Shown here: in pieces, positions 7,638 to 15,592 of the stretch
Position numbering within the stretch: the stretch's first letter is position 1
Layout of the letters: every line of letters starts with the position of its first letter
Source of the DNA: Piscinibacter sp.
GTDB taxonomy: Bacteria > Pseudomonadota > Gammaproteobacteria > Burkholderiales > Burkholderiaceae_C
Length of the DNA stretch: 64,000 bases
Direction of reading: 5' to 3'
NCBI GenBank assembly: GCA_019635485.1
Contig: JAHBZL010000004.1
Coordinates: 111,910 to 175,909 of the forward strand
The notes under the pieces: model-generated
What the model saw: only the letters and a program-made list of their open reading frames with translations
Database searches by the model: none
What the model was told of the DNA's origin: nothing
Position numbers and translations under genes: made by a program

Positions 7638-8395
7638 GCCCCGACGGCGTCGAACCACAGCTCGGCATCGGCCAGGTGCACCACGCACGCCTGCGCCCGA
7701 GCCCGCACCGGTTCACCTACCCGACCTACTTTCTCTGGCTGCCGCTGCGCCGCCTGCGCGCGCAGCCGCACGACACGCTGGTGCGCAACCGCTTCGGCCT
7801 GATCGCCTTCCACGACCGCGACCACGGCGACGGCCGCGCGGACTGCCTGGACTGGCTGGACGAGACGCTGCAGTGCGAAGGCGTGCAGGACGCCGATGGC
7901 GAGGTCTGGCTGCACTGCTACCCGCGCGTGCTCGGCTACGCCTTCAAGCCGGTCAGCTTCTGGCACTGCGAGCGCGCCGACGGGTCGCTCGCCGCGCTGC
8001 TGGTCGAGGTCAACAACACGTTCGGCGAACGCCACTTTTACCTGCTGCACGGTCCGGACCTGGCCTACGGGCGCGAGCAGCGCGCGGCGAAGGTGTTCCA
8101 CGTCTCGCCGTTCTGCCGCGTCGCGGGCACCTACCGCTTCCGCTTCCTGCGCAGCGCCCGGCACGCCGTGGCCCGCGTCGACCACGACGACGACCAGGGG
8201 CCGCTGCTGCAGACCAGCGTCAGCGGCACGCTCGCGCCGCTGACGCCGGCGCGCCTTCGCGCCGCCTTCTTCGGCATGCCGCTCATGACCTTCGGCGTCA
8301 TCGCCCGCATCCACTGGCAGGCGCTGCGCCTCTGGCTCAAGCGCGTGCCCTGGTTCACCAAGCCCGCCGCTCCGCGGCACGTCGTCACCCGCTGA
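7634..8395 (+). CDS. DUF1365 protein
   Basis: A 253-residue protein of the DUF1365 family (COG3496), almost always encoded next to a CFA-type methyltransferase and an FAD oxidoreductase. Typical stretches are the N-terminal HHARLRPSPHRFTYPTYF, the central WLHCYPRVLGYAFKPVSFW and VEVNNTFGERHFY, and a hydrophobic C-terminal segment beginning FGMPLMTFGV. Its biochemical role is not established; involvement in fatty-acyl modification is inferred from context. The start is GTG at 7634 in a GTGA overlap with the upstream stop. The CFA-like gene follows after three bases, so the three genes form a coupled unit. Confidence 0.88.
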   Translation: MSPDGVEPQLGIGQVHHARLRPSPHRFTYPTYFLWLPLRRLRAQPHDTLVRNRFGLIAFHDRDHGDGRADCLDWLDETLQCEGVQDADGEVWLHCYPRVLGYAFKPVSFWHCERADGSLAALLVEVNNTFGERHFYLLHGPDLAYGREQRAAKVFHVSPFCRVAGTYRFRFLRSARHAVARVDHDDDQGPLLQTSVSGTLAPLTPARLRAAFFGMPLMTFGVIARIHWQALRLWLKRVPWFTKPAAPRHVVTR

Positions 8396-8398
8396 CCC

Positions 8399-9634
8399 AT
8401 GCGCAGTACCACGCTCTCCGCCCGGCCGACTTCGGCCGCCCCGGTGCCGCCCGCCGCCCGCGCGGTGTTCCGGCTGCTGGAACGCCTCGAACACGGCTCG
8501 CTCGACGTGCAGCTGCCCGATGGCAGCGGCCTGCACTTCGGCACGCCGGCCGGCGACGGCCCGCGGGCGGCGATCCGCCTGCTGAACTGGAAGCCCTGCG
8601 CGGCGGCCCTGAAGTCGGGCGACATCGGGTTCGCCGAGTCCTGGATCAACGGCGACTGGCACTCGCCGGACCTGCCCGCGCTGCTGACCCTGCTGGTCGC
8701 CAACCGCACGGCGATCGAATCCGTCGTCTACGGCCGCTGGTGGGGGGCGCTGCTTTACCGCCTGCAGCACCTGCTGAACCGCAACTCGCGCCGCGGCAGC
8801 CGCCGCAACATCCACGCGCACTACGACCTGGGCAACGCGTTCTACCGGCTCTGGCTCGACCCGACGATGAACTACAGCAGCGCGTGGTTCGAGGGCGACC
8901 GTTCGCGCGACATGGTGGCGGCGCAGCACGCGAAGGTGCGCCGCGCGCTGCGCGAAAGCGGCATCGCGCCGGGCGGGCGGCTGCTCGAGATCGGCTGCGG
9001 CTGGGGCGCGCTGGCGGAGGTTGCCACGGCCGATTTCGGGGCCCGGGTCACGGGGGTCACGCTGTCGAGCGAACAGCTCGAGTGGGCGCGCCGCCGTCTC
9101 GCCGACGCCCGGCCTGCGCCCGACCTGCGCCTGCAGGACTACCGCGACATCGACGACGGGCCGTACGACGCGGTCGTCTCGATCGAGATGTTCGAGGCGG
9201 TCGGCCGCGCCTACTGGCCCGGCTTCTTCGAGACGCTGCGGCGCCAGCTCAAGCCCGGCGGCCGCGCCTGCATCCAGACCATCACGATCCGCGACGACCT
9301 GTTCCCTCGCTACGTGCGCTCGACGGACTTCATCCAGCAGTACATCTTTCCGGGCGGCCTGCTGCCGAGTCCGTCCGCCTTCCGCGCCGCCGCTGCGAGC
9401 GCCGGGCTGCGGGTCGTCAACGAACTGGCGTTCGGCGCGGACTACGCGGAGACGCTGCGCCGCTGGCGCGAGCGCTTCCTGGCCGAGGACCGGCAGGTGC
9501 GCGCGCTCGGCTTCGACACCCGTTTCATGCGCCTGTGGGAGTTCTACCTCGCCTACTGCGAGGCGGCCTTCGCGACCGGCAACACCAGCGTCATGCAGTT
9601 CACGCTGCAGCACGAGCATGAGGCCCGCTCCTAG
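8399..9634 (+). CDS. Cyclopropane-fatty-acyl-phospholipid synthase-family methyltransferase
   Basis: A 411-residue SAM-dependent methyltransferase of the CFA synthase family. It has the N-terminal lipid-binding domain (about residues 1-130), then the NIHAHYDLGN/FYRLWLDPTMNYSSAWF signature and SAM motif I LEIGCGWGALAE near residues 197-208. CFA synthase methylenates the cis double bond of unsaturated phospholipid acyl chains; relatives in this cluster type may instead methylate acyl chains en route to furan fatty acids. Its place between DUF1365 and the chalcone-isomerase-like gene favours this specialised role over housekeeping CFA. The exact product cannot be read from sequence. Confidence 0.9.
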   Translation: MRSTTLSARPTSAAPVPPAARAVFRLLERLEHGSLDVQLPDGSGLHFGTPAGDGPRAAIRLLNWKPCAAALKSGDIGFAESWINGDWHSPDLPALLTLLVANRTAIESVVYGRWWGALLYRLQHLLNRNSRRGSRRNIHAHYDLGNAFYRLWLDPTMNYSSAWFEGDRSRDMVAAQHAKVRRALRESGIAPGGRLLEIGCGWGALAEVATADFGARVTGVTLSSEQLEWARRRLADARPAPDLRLQDYRDIDDGPYDAVVSIEMFEAVGRAYWPGFFETLRRQLKPGGRACIQTITIRDDLFPRYVRSTDFIQQYIFPGGLLPSPSAFRAAAASAGLRVVNELAFGADYAETLRRWRERFLAEDRQVRALGFDTRFMRLWEFYLAYCEAAFATGNTSVMQFTLQHEHEARS

Positions 9635-9641
9635 CGCGCCG

Positions 9642-10184
9642 ATGCGGCGCCGTTGCCTGCTGGCGCTCGCGCTGGCCCCAACGGCCGGGTGGGCGCAGCG
9701 GAGCGTCCCGCCGGAGGTGCGGGCCGAACTGCCGGGAGCGCGCCTGCGCGGCAGCGGTGCGCTGACGTTCTTCGGTCTGCGGGTCTACGACGCCCGGCTC
9801 TGGGTGCGCGGCGACTTCGAACCCGAGCGGTTCGAGGACAGTCCGCTGGCGCTGGAACTCGAATACGGCCGCGCGCTCGTCGGCCGCCTGATCGCGGAGC
9901 GCAGCCTGCAGGAGATGCAGCGCAGCGGCGCGATCGCCGAACCCCAGGCCGAGCGCTGGCTCGCGGCGATGCAGCGGGCCTTCCCCGACGTCCAGGCCGG
10001 CGACCGCATCACCGGGGTGTACCGCCCGCAGGAATCGGCGCGCTTCTTCGTCAACGGCGCGCTGCGGGCCGAACTGCGCGATGCCGAGTTCGCGCGCCGC
10101 TTCTTCGGCATCTGGCTCGCCCCGCAGACCTCCGAGCCGGCGCTGCGCGAAGCGTTGCTCGGCGCGGCGCGCCCGCTGTCGTGA
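9642..10184 (+). CDS. Exported chalcone-isomerase-like domain protein
   Basis: A 180-residue protein with a signal peptide (MRRRCLLALALAPTAGWAQ) and a mature domain of the bacterial chalcone isomerase-like type (PF16036-like), with the characteristic FGLRVYDARLWV strand and the YRPQESARFFVNG region near the C-terminus. Such proteins lack flavonoid substrates in bacteria and may bind fatty acids in the periplasm. An alternative ATG at 9618 overlaps the CFA-like gene by 17 bp and adds eight residues before the same signal peptide. I prefer 9642, which leaves a seven-base gap. The GTG of the transporter gene overlaps the stop. Confidence 0.8.
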   Translation: MRRRCLLALALAPTAGWAQRSVPPEVRAELPGARLRGSGALTFFGLRVYDARLWVRGDFEPERFEDSPLALELEYGRALVGRLIAERSLQEMQRSGAIAEPQAERWLAAMQRAFPDVQAGDRITGVYRPQESARFFVNGALRAELRDAEFARRFFGIWLAPQTSEPALREALLGAARPLS

Positions 10185-11455
10185 GCACGATGGCGCTGCA
10201 GAGCGCCGCCGCCGGCCTGCGCGCCGGACTGGCCTATGGCGCGCCCGGGCTGCCGCTGGCGTTCGTCGCGCTGCCGCTGTACGTGCTGCTGCCGAACCAC
10301 TATGCCGCGCAGTTCGGTGTGCCGCTGGCCGCGCTCGGCGCCACGCTGCTGGCCGTGCGGGTGTTCGATGCCGTCGTCGACCCGCTGATCGGCCGCGCCG
10401 CCGACCGCCTTTTCGCACGCTCGCCGTGGCACGCCTGGGCCGTGGCAGCCGCCTGCGCGGCCTTGCTCGCGCTCGGCTTTCGCGGCCTGTTCTTCCCTCC
10501 GGTCACGGGCACGGCCGCGCTGCTGGCCTGGTGCGCAGCGCTGCTCGCGCTGACCTGCACCGCCTACAGCGTGGTCAGCGTGATCCACCAGGCCTGGGGC
10601 GCACGGCTGGGCGGCGACGCGGCGCAGCGCGCCGGTATCGTCGCCTGGCGCGAGGGTCTCGCGCTGGCCGGCGTGCTGCTGGCAAGCGTGCTCCCTTCGC
10701 TGGCCGGGCTGGACATGGCCACGCTGGTGTTCGCAATGGCCTTGCTGGTGGCGCTGGCGGCCTGGCGCGTCGCCCCGGCACCGTCCGGCCCGTCCACCGA
10801 GACCGGCTCCCCCTCGCTGCGGCTGCCGTTCGCGACGCCAGCATTCCGCCGGTTGCTGGCGATCTACCTGGTCAACGGCATCGCCGCCGCGGTGCCGGCC
10901 ACGCTGGTCCTGTTCTTCGTCCGCGACCGGCTGGAGGCATCGGGATGGGAACCGCTCTTCCTCGCCTGCTATTTCGCGGCGGCGGCGCTGTCGACGCCGC
11001 TGTGGGTACGCCTGGTGAAGCGCCTCGGCCTGGCGCGCAGCTGGCTGGCCGGCATGCTGCTGGCGATCGTGGCCTTCGCCGGGACCGCGGCGCTGGGGTC
11101 CGGCGACACGCTGCCGTTCACTGCGGTGTGCCTCGCCAGCGGCATCGCGCTCGGCGCGGACCTGACGCTGCCTGCGGCGCTACTGGCCGGCGTGGTGCAG
11201 CGGGCCGGGCAGGCGGGTCGTGCCGAAGGCGTTTACTTCGGCTGGTGGAACTTCGCGACCAAGCTGAACCTGGCGCTGGCGGCCGGCGTTGCCCTGCCGG
11301 TGCTGCAGTGGCTCGGCTACACGCCGGGCAGCCAGGACGCAGCGGCACTGTCCGCGCTGACCGCGGCCTATGCCCTGCTGCCCTGCGCGCTCAAGCTCGG
11401 TGCCGCCGTGCTGCTGGCGCTGCTGTGGATCCGACCGGAGGTTGAAGGATGCTGA
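10181..11455 (+). CDS. MFS transporter of the GPH (glycoside-pentoside-hexuronide:cation symporter) type
   Basis: A 424-residue membrane protein with about twelve hydrophobic segments. The motif RVFDAVVDPLIG after the second helix matches the D-x3-DP-x2-G hallmark of the GPH/melibiose-carrier family. Related genes sit in singlet-oxygen or light-induced lipid clusters, where the real cargo is unknown; a lipid or lipid-precursor substrate is speculation. The start is GTG at 10181 (GTGA overlap), with ATG at 10190 as an alternative. The 3' end overlaps the DUF3833 gene by seven bases. Confidence 0.87.
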   Translation: MSTMALQSAAAGLRAGLAYGAPGLPLAFVALPLYVLLPNHYAAQFGVPLAALGATLLAVRVFDAVVDPLIGRAADRLFARSPWHAWAVAAACAALLALGFRGLFFPPVTGTAALLAWCAALLALTCTAYSVVSVIHQAWGARLGGDAAQRAGIVAWREGLALAGVLLASVLPSLAGLDMATLVFAMALLVALAAWRVAPAPSGPSTETGSPSLRLPFATPAFRRLLAIYLVNGIAAAVPATLVLFFVRDRLEASGWEPLFLACYFAAAALSTPLWVRLVKRLGLARSWLAGMLLAIVAFAGTAALGSGDTLPFTAVCLASGIALGADLTLPAALLAGVVQRAGQAGRAEGVYFGWWNFATKLNLALAAGVALPVLQWLGYTPGSQDAAALSALTAAYALLPCALKLGAAVLLALLWIRPEVEGC

Positions 11456-12000
11456 GTCGCCGCCAAACCCTGGCACTGCCCGCCGCGCTCGCGTTGGTCG
11501 CCGCCGGCTGCGCCTCCGCGCCGACGCCGGCCGACTACGTCGCCGAACAACCGGTGCTGGCGCTGGAGCGCTACTTCGACGGTGACGTGCAGGCGCACGG
11601 ACTGTTCACGGACCGCGCCGGCCGGGTGCTGCGGCGCTTCACCGTGCAGATGACCGGCACCTGGCAAGGCGACGAGGGCGTGCTCGACGAGCGCTTCACG
11701 TACAGCGACGGCCGCCAGGAACGCCGCGTCTGGCGGCTGAAGCGGCTGCCGGGCGGCGGTGCCGAAACCCGCTACACCGGAACGGCCGACGACGTCGTCG
11801 GCGTCGCCGAGGGCCGCGCGGCCGGCAACGCGCTGCAGTGGCGCTACACGCTGCGCCTGCCGGTGGAGGACAAGGTCTACGACGTGCAGTTCGACGACTG
11901 GATGTACCTGGTGGACGACCGGGTGATGCTCAACAAGGCCGTGATGAGCAAGTTCGGCTTCCGCCTCGGCGAAGTCACGCTGGTGTTCCGCAAATCCTGA
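11449..12000 (+). CDS. DUF3833 lipoprotein
   Basis: A 183-residue protein with an N-terminal signal that ends in a lipobox-like AAGC (Cys about residue 22), so probably a lipoprotein. The mature part is beta-rich and matches the DUF3833 family in general plan (YFDGDVQAHGLFTDRAG, then WYLVDD-type strands and a C-terminal KFGFRLGEVTLVF). The function is unknown; the family recurs in CFA/DUF1365/SDR clusters. The gene overlaps the transporter gene and is followed after seven bases by the SDR gene. Confidence 0.85.
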   Translation: MLSRRQTLALPAALALVAAGCASAPTPADYVAEQPVLALERYFDGDVQAHGLFTDRAGRVLRRFTVQMTGTWQGDEGVLDERFTYSDGRQERRVWRLKRLPGGGAETRYTGTADDVVGVAEGRAAGNALQWRYTLRLPVEDKVYDVQFDDWMYLVDDRVMLNKAVMSKFGFRLGEVTLVFRKS

Positions 12001-12007
12001 AGCCGCC

Positions 12008-12781
12008 ATGCCCCTGAATCCGCGCATCGAGGACTGGACCGGCCGGGTCGCCTGGCTGGTCGGCGCCTCCACCGGCATCGGCCGGGCCACGGCCGAACTG
12101 CTGCACCGGCGCGGCGCGAGCGTGGTGGTCTCGGCGCGCAGCGGCGCCGCGATCGAGGCGTTCGCGAATCAGCACCCGGGCAGCCTCGCGCTGCCGCTGG
12201 ACGTGACCGAGCGCGACGCGCTGCACGAGGCCGCGCGCCAGGTCGTCGAGCGCCGCGGGCGCATCGACCTGGCGGTCTACTGCGCGGGCCACTACCGCGC
12301 GATGCGCGCCACCGCCTTCGACCTCGACGAGGCGCTGCGCCACCAGCGTGTCAACTACGTCGGCGCGCTGCACCTGCTCGACGCGGTGCTGCCGCACCTG
12401 CTGCAGCAGCAGTCCGGCCACCTGAGCCTGATCGCGAGCGTGGCGGGCTACCGCGGCCTGCCCAATTCGCTGGCCTACGGCCCTACCAAAGCCGCGCTGA
12501 TCAACCTGGCGCAGACGCTCTACCTCGACCTGCAACCGCAGGGGCTCGGCGTGTCGGTCGTCAACCCGGGCTTCGTCGAGACACCGCTGACGGCGCAGAA
12601 CCGCTTCACGATGCCGGCACTGATCGGCCCGGCCGAGGCAGCCGAGGAGATCGTGCGCGGCTGGGAGGCCGGCCGCTTCGAGATCCATTTCCCGAAGCGC
12701 TTCACGCTCTGGCTGAAGGCCCTCGGCCATGTCGGCGATGCGCTGTACTTCAAGGCGATCCGTCGCGCCACCGGCCTATGA
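12008..12781 (+). CDS. Short-chain dehydrogenase/reductase
   Basis: A 257-residue classical SDR. The cofactor motif GASTGIG is at residues 19-25, and the catalytic Ser144, Tyr157 and Lys161 appear as ASVAG and YGPTK. It should catalyse an NAD(P)H-dependent carbonyl/alcohol conversion; the C-terminus (FPKRFTLWLKALG) is typical of SDRs encoded beside DUF3833 and NTF2-like genes. The substrate is unknown, but the cluster suggests an acyl or lipid intermediate. Its stop overlaps the ATG of the NTF2-like gene (ATGA). Confidence 0.9.
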   Translation: MPLNPRIEDWTGRVAWLVGASTGIGRATAELLHRRGASVVVSARSGAAIEAFANQHPGSLALPLDVTERDALHEAARQVVERRGRIDLAVYCAGHYRAMRATAFDLDEALRHQRVNYVGALHLLDAVLPHLLQQQSGHLSLIASVAGYRGLPNSLAYGPTKAALINLAQTLYLDLQPQGLGVSVVNPGFVETPLTAQNRFTMPALIGPAEAAEEIVRGWEAGRFEIHFPKRFTLWLKALGHVGDALYFKAIRRATGL

Positions 12782-13230
12782 CTCCGCCCACGCCCCCGCG
12801 CCATCCCGACCCGCGTGCCACGCGGCTGGTGGCGTTCTTCGAGGCCCTCTCACCCTCGGACCTGGTCCGGCTGCCGCGCTACTACGCCGCCGACGCGCGC
12901 TTCAAGGACCCGTTCAACGAGGTGCAGGGCGTCGGCGCCGTGCAGCAGGTGTTCGCGCACATGTTCGAGGCGCTGGACGAACCGCGGTTCATCGTGCGCG
13001 ACATCCTCGTCCAGGGCGACCAGTGTTTCCTGACCTGGGACTTCGTGTTCCGAATGCGCCGCCACGTGCGCGGCGAGCAGGTCGTGCGCGGCGCTTCGCA
13101 CCTGCACTTCGACGCCCAGGGCCTGGTGCTGATGCACCGCGACTACTGGGACGCGGCCGAGGAGCTGTACGAGAAGCTGCCCGCGCTCGGCGCGCTGATG
13201 CGCTGGCTGAAGCGGCGGGCGCGCGGCTGA
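12778..13230 (+). CDS. NTF2/SnoaL-like small protein
   Basis: A 150-residue protein with the cone-shaped NTF2-like fold signature: an N-terminal helix (LVAFFEALSPSDLVRLPRYYAADARFKDPF), a central beta-sheet and a final YWDAAEELYEKLPALG helix. Related proteins are isomerase- or hydrolase-like enzymes or ligand-binding subunits. It is the last gene of the cluster that begins at 6336 and is translationally coupled to the SDR. It converges on corA with only three bases between the stops. Confidence 0.82.
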   Translation: MTPPTPPRHPDPRATRLVAFFEALSPSDLVRLPRYYAADARFKDPFNEVQGVGAVQQVFAHMFEALDEPRFIVRDILVQGDQCFLTWDFVFRMRRHVRGEQVVRGASHLHFDAQGLVLMHRDYWDAAEELYEKLPALGALMRWLKRRARG

Positions 13231-13233
13231 GCC

Positions 13234-14196
13234 TCAGCGCAGCCAGCCCTTGCGCCGGAAGTAGATGAAGGGCGCCGCGACCGACGCGATCATCAGACCG
13301 AGCGCGAACGGGTAGCCGTAGCGCCAGTTGATCTCCGGCATGGCCTGGAAGTTCATGCCGTAGATGCTCGCGATCAGCGTCGGGGGCAGCAGCGCCACGC
13401 TGGCCACCGAGAAGATCTTGATGATCTTGTTCTGGTTGATGTTGATGAAGCCGACGGTGGCATTCATCAGGAAGTTGATCTTGTCGAACAGGAAGGTCGT
13501 GTGCGAATCGAGCGAGTCGATGTCGCGCAGGATCTGGCGCGCCTCCTCGAACTGCTCGGCATTCAGCAGCCGGCTGCGCATCATGAAGCTGACCGCGCGG
13601 CGCGTGTCCATCACGTTGCGCCGGATGCGCCCGTTCAGGTCCTCCTCGCGCGCGATCGCGGCCAGCGCCTCGCCGGCCACCTGGTCGTTGACGTCCTGCT
13701 TGAGCACGCGCGCGCTGACGGCCTCGAGGCTGTCGTACACGCCCTCGAGCGCGTCGGCGCTGTACTCGGCGTCGGCGTCGTAGAGCTTGAGCAGCACGTC
13801 CTTCGCGTCCTCGATCAGCGCGGGGATGCGGCGCGCGCGCAGGCGCAGCAGGCGGAACACCGGCAGGTCCTCGCCGTGCACCGAGAACAGCACGTTCTTG
13901 TAGAGGATGAAGGCGACACGCACGTTGCGCGAGCGCTCCTCGTCGTCGATCAGGAAGTCGGAGCGGATGTGCAGCTCGCCGTTGTCCTCCTCGTAGAAGC
14001 GCGCGGACTCCTCGAGGTCGTCGTCGACCACGTCGACCGGGATGCTCAGGCCGAAGTGCTCGGACACCCAGCGCTTTTCCTCCGACGACGGGCTGTCGAG
14101 GTCGACCCAGATGGGTGTCACGCGATCGAGGGCGTCCTGGCTCTCGATCTCTTCCTGGAAGAGCCGGCCGTTGGCCAGCGAGAAGACGTTCAGCAT
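13234..14196 (-). CDS. corA: Magnesium/cobalt transporter CorA
   Basis: A 320-residue CorA-family channel. It has a long cytosolic alpha/beta and coiled-coil domain, then two C-terminal transmembrane helices; the first ends in the selectivity motif YGMN followed by FQAMPEINW, and the last residues are the basic RRKGWLR. It mediates Mg2+ (and Co2+/Ni2+) uptake across the inner membrane. I chose ATG at 14196 (MLNVFSLANGRLF), the usual family start, instead of the longer frame from 14289. The 5' leader is long and structured (see next entry). Confidence 0.93.
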   Translation of the reverse strand: MLNVFSLANGRLFQEEIESQDALDRVTPIWVDLDSPSSEEKRWVSEHFGLSIPVDVVDDDLEESARFYEEDNGELHIRSDFLIDDEERSRNVRVAFILYKNVLFSVHGEDLPVFRLLRLRARRIPALIEDAKDVLLKLYDADAEYSADALEGVYDSLEAVSARVLKQDVNDQVAGEALAAIAREEDLNGRIRRNVMDTRRAVSFMMRSRLLNAEQFEEARQILRDIDSLDSHTTFLFDKINFLMNATVGFININQNKIIKIFSVASVALLPPTLIASIYGMNFQAMPEINWRYGYPFALGLMIASVAAPFIYFRRKGWLR

Positions 14197-14533
14197 CGGA
14201 ACTCCGGCAAGGCGCCGGTGCTGCGGTACCGACGGGCCTGGGCGTGCAACGGTGGGCTTGGTGACCGCCTCACTCCAGGCCGCGGCCACCCGCCAGGGCA
14301 GCCCGCCGAGAGCGGACGGTCACCGCGTAGGGGTGCTGTCCAACAGATTCTCCGGGGGAGGACCAGCGTGAATTATCGCATCGTGTCCGGTGGTGTCACC
14401 CGCTTGTCACCCCTGCGCTTCCTGTGCACACTGGCTCGGCCGGATCCCCGTGACCGGCCCTGCTACTTCCCTCCCCCGCTTGCCTCGCGCCCCCGTTTCC
14501 CTCGCACTTCCCATCCCGCGAAAGGAGTCCCCG
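14197..14533. promoter_or_regulatory. Divergent corA/hpf intergenic region with structured corA leader
   Basis: This 337-bp region contains no gene. Reading for corA (minus), a -10-like GATAAT is the complement of 14372-14377, giving a leader of about 170 nt. Within it GGTGACCG (14260-14267) and CGGTCACC (14317-14324) can close a 58-base structured domain containing the palindrome GGCCGCGGCC. On the plus side two direct repeats TGTCACCC lie at 14394-14401 and 14405-14412, and a strong Shine-Dalgarno AAAGGAG precedes hpf. I see no sigma54 consensus. Confidence 0.4.
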
Positions 14534-14875
14534 ATGAATCTGACCATCAGCGGCCATCACCTCGAAGTGACGCCCGCCCTGCGTGAGTATGTGCTCACAA
14601 AGCTAGAGCGGGTCACGCGTCATTTCGACCAGGTGGTGGACATCACCGTCCTGCTGTCGGTCGAGAAGCTGAAGGAAAAGGAACGCCGGCAGAAGGCGGA
14701 GGTGACGCTGCACGCGAAGGGCAAGGACATCTTCGTCGAGCAGGCCCATGAGGACCTGTACGCGGCGATCGACCAGCTGATGGACAAGCTCGACCGGCAG
14801 GTCTGCCGGCACAAGGACAAGCTTCAGGACCATCACCATGTGGCCGGCAAGCGCCTCGACGCGCCTGCGACCTGA
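14534..14875 (+). CDS. hpf: Ribosome hibernation-promoting factor
   Basis: A 113-residue HPF/RaiA-family protein ([20 protein letters not shown] at the N-terminus, beta-alpha-beta-beta-beta-alpha fold) with a histidine-rich tail. It binds the 30S subunit and promotes inactive ribosome dimers in stationary phase. It is the short HPF type. A strong AAAGGAG six bases upstream fixes the start. It is usually found as rpoN-hpf-ptsN; here corA, not rpoN, lies upstream. A GC-rich hairpin follows at 14909-14930. Confidence 0.95.
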   Translation: MNLTISGHHLEVTPALREYVLTKLERVTRHFDQVVDITVLLSVEKLKEKERRQKAEVTLHAKGKDIFVEQAHEDLYAAIDQLMDKLDRQVCRHKDKLQDHHHVAGKRLDAPAT

Positions 14876-14908
14876 TAGGACCCGGCCCGGCACCCGTCCG
14901 GGCAGATG

Positions 14909-14930
14909 GAGCGGCCCTGCGGGGCCGCTC
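14909..14930 (+). terminator. Hairpin after hpf
   Basis: GAGCGGCCC (14909-14917) and GGGCCGCTC (14922-14930) form a perfect nine-base stem with a four-base loop, 34 bases after the hpf stop. The following sequence is TCGCTTGG rather than a U-run, so it may attenuate transcription or stabilise the 3' end. Confidence 0.5.
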
Positions 14931-15059
14931 TCGCTTGGTGGCACGTGATCCGGGGGGAACCCTCCGTTGCTGCGACGCAGCACCAAGTGCAGAATCTGAC
15001 GCCTCGGGTCCGCTCGAGTGAACCCCGCCGCAGGAGGCAACTCCATAATTCCAGCTTCC

Positions 15060-15078
15060 GGCCGCCCACCAGGCGGCC
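15060..15078 (+). promoter_or_regulatory. Hairpin in the ptsN leader
   Basis: GGCCGCC (15060-15066) and GGCGGCC (15072-15078) form a seven-base stem with loop CACCA, 33 bases before the ptsN ATG. Together with the hpf terminator-like hairpin it leaves about 130 bp in which a separate ptsN promoter could lie. Confidence 0.35.
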
Positions 15079-15111
15079 GCCCCGAGCCCAGGCTCCCGAT
15101 TCGTTCCACCG

Positions 15112-15582
15112 ATGAACCGTCTCGCCGCCATCCTGCCTGCCAGCAACGTGCTCGTCGACGTGGACGCCACCAGCAAGAAGCGCGCGTTCGAGCATGCCGG
15201 GCTGCTGTTCGAGAACCAGCATGCGATCGCCCGGGCGACCGTGGCCGACAACCTGTTCGCGCGCGAGCGGCTCGGGTCCACCGGCCTGGGGCACGGCGTC
15301 GCGATCCCGCACGGCCGCATCAAGGGCCTGAAGAATCCGCTCGCGGCGGTGCTGCGCGTGCAGCAGCCGATCCCGTTCGACGCGCCGGACGACGAACCGG
15401 TCGTCCTGCTGATCTTCCTGCTCGTGCCCGAAGCGGCCACCCAGCGCCACCTGGAGATCCTCTCCGAGATCGCGGAGATGCTGTCGGATCGCGAGTTGCG
15501 CGAACGGCTCAAGACCGAAGGCGACGCCGCCAAGTTGCACGAGCTGATCGCCAACTGGGAGCCGCTGAAGTCGGTGGCCTGA
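15112..15582 (+). CDS. ptsN: PTS IIA-like nitrogen-regulatory protein (EIIA-Ntr)
   Basis: A 156-residue EIIA of the fructose/Ntr type. The phosphorylated histidine is in [11 protein letters not shown] (about residue 66). In the nitrogen PTS it receives phosphate from NPr and regulates K+ transport and other targets rather than sugar import. hprK follows after ten bases. The start is ATG at 15112, and the sequence begins [19 protein letters not shown] as in other betaproteobacterial PtsN. Confidence 0.95.
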   Translation: MNRLAAILPASNVLVDVDATSKKRAFEHAGLLFENQHAIARATVADNLFARERLGSTGLGHGVAIPHGRIKGLKNPLAAVLRVQQPIPFDAPDDEPVVLLIFLLVPEAATQRHLEILSEIAEMLSDRELRERLKTEGDAAKLHELIANWEPLKSVA

Positions 15583-15592
15583 TCCCCACGCA

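Noticed and set aside
14378-14533. Sigma54 promoter for hpf
   Set aside because: No GG-N10-GC element with the TGGCAC/TTGC pattern is visible.
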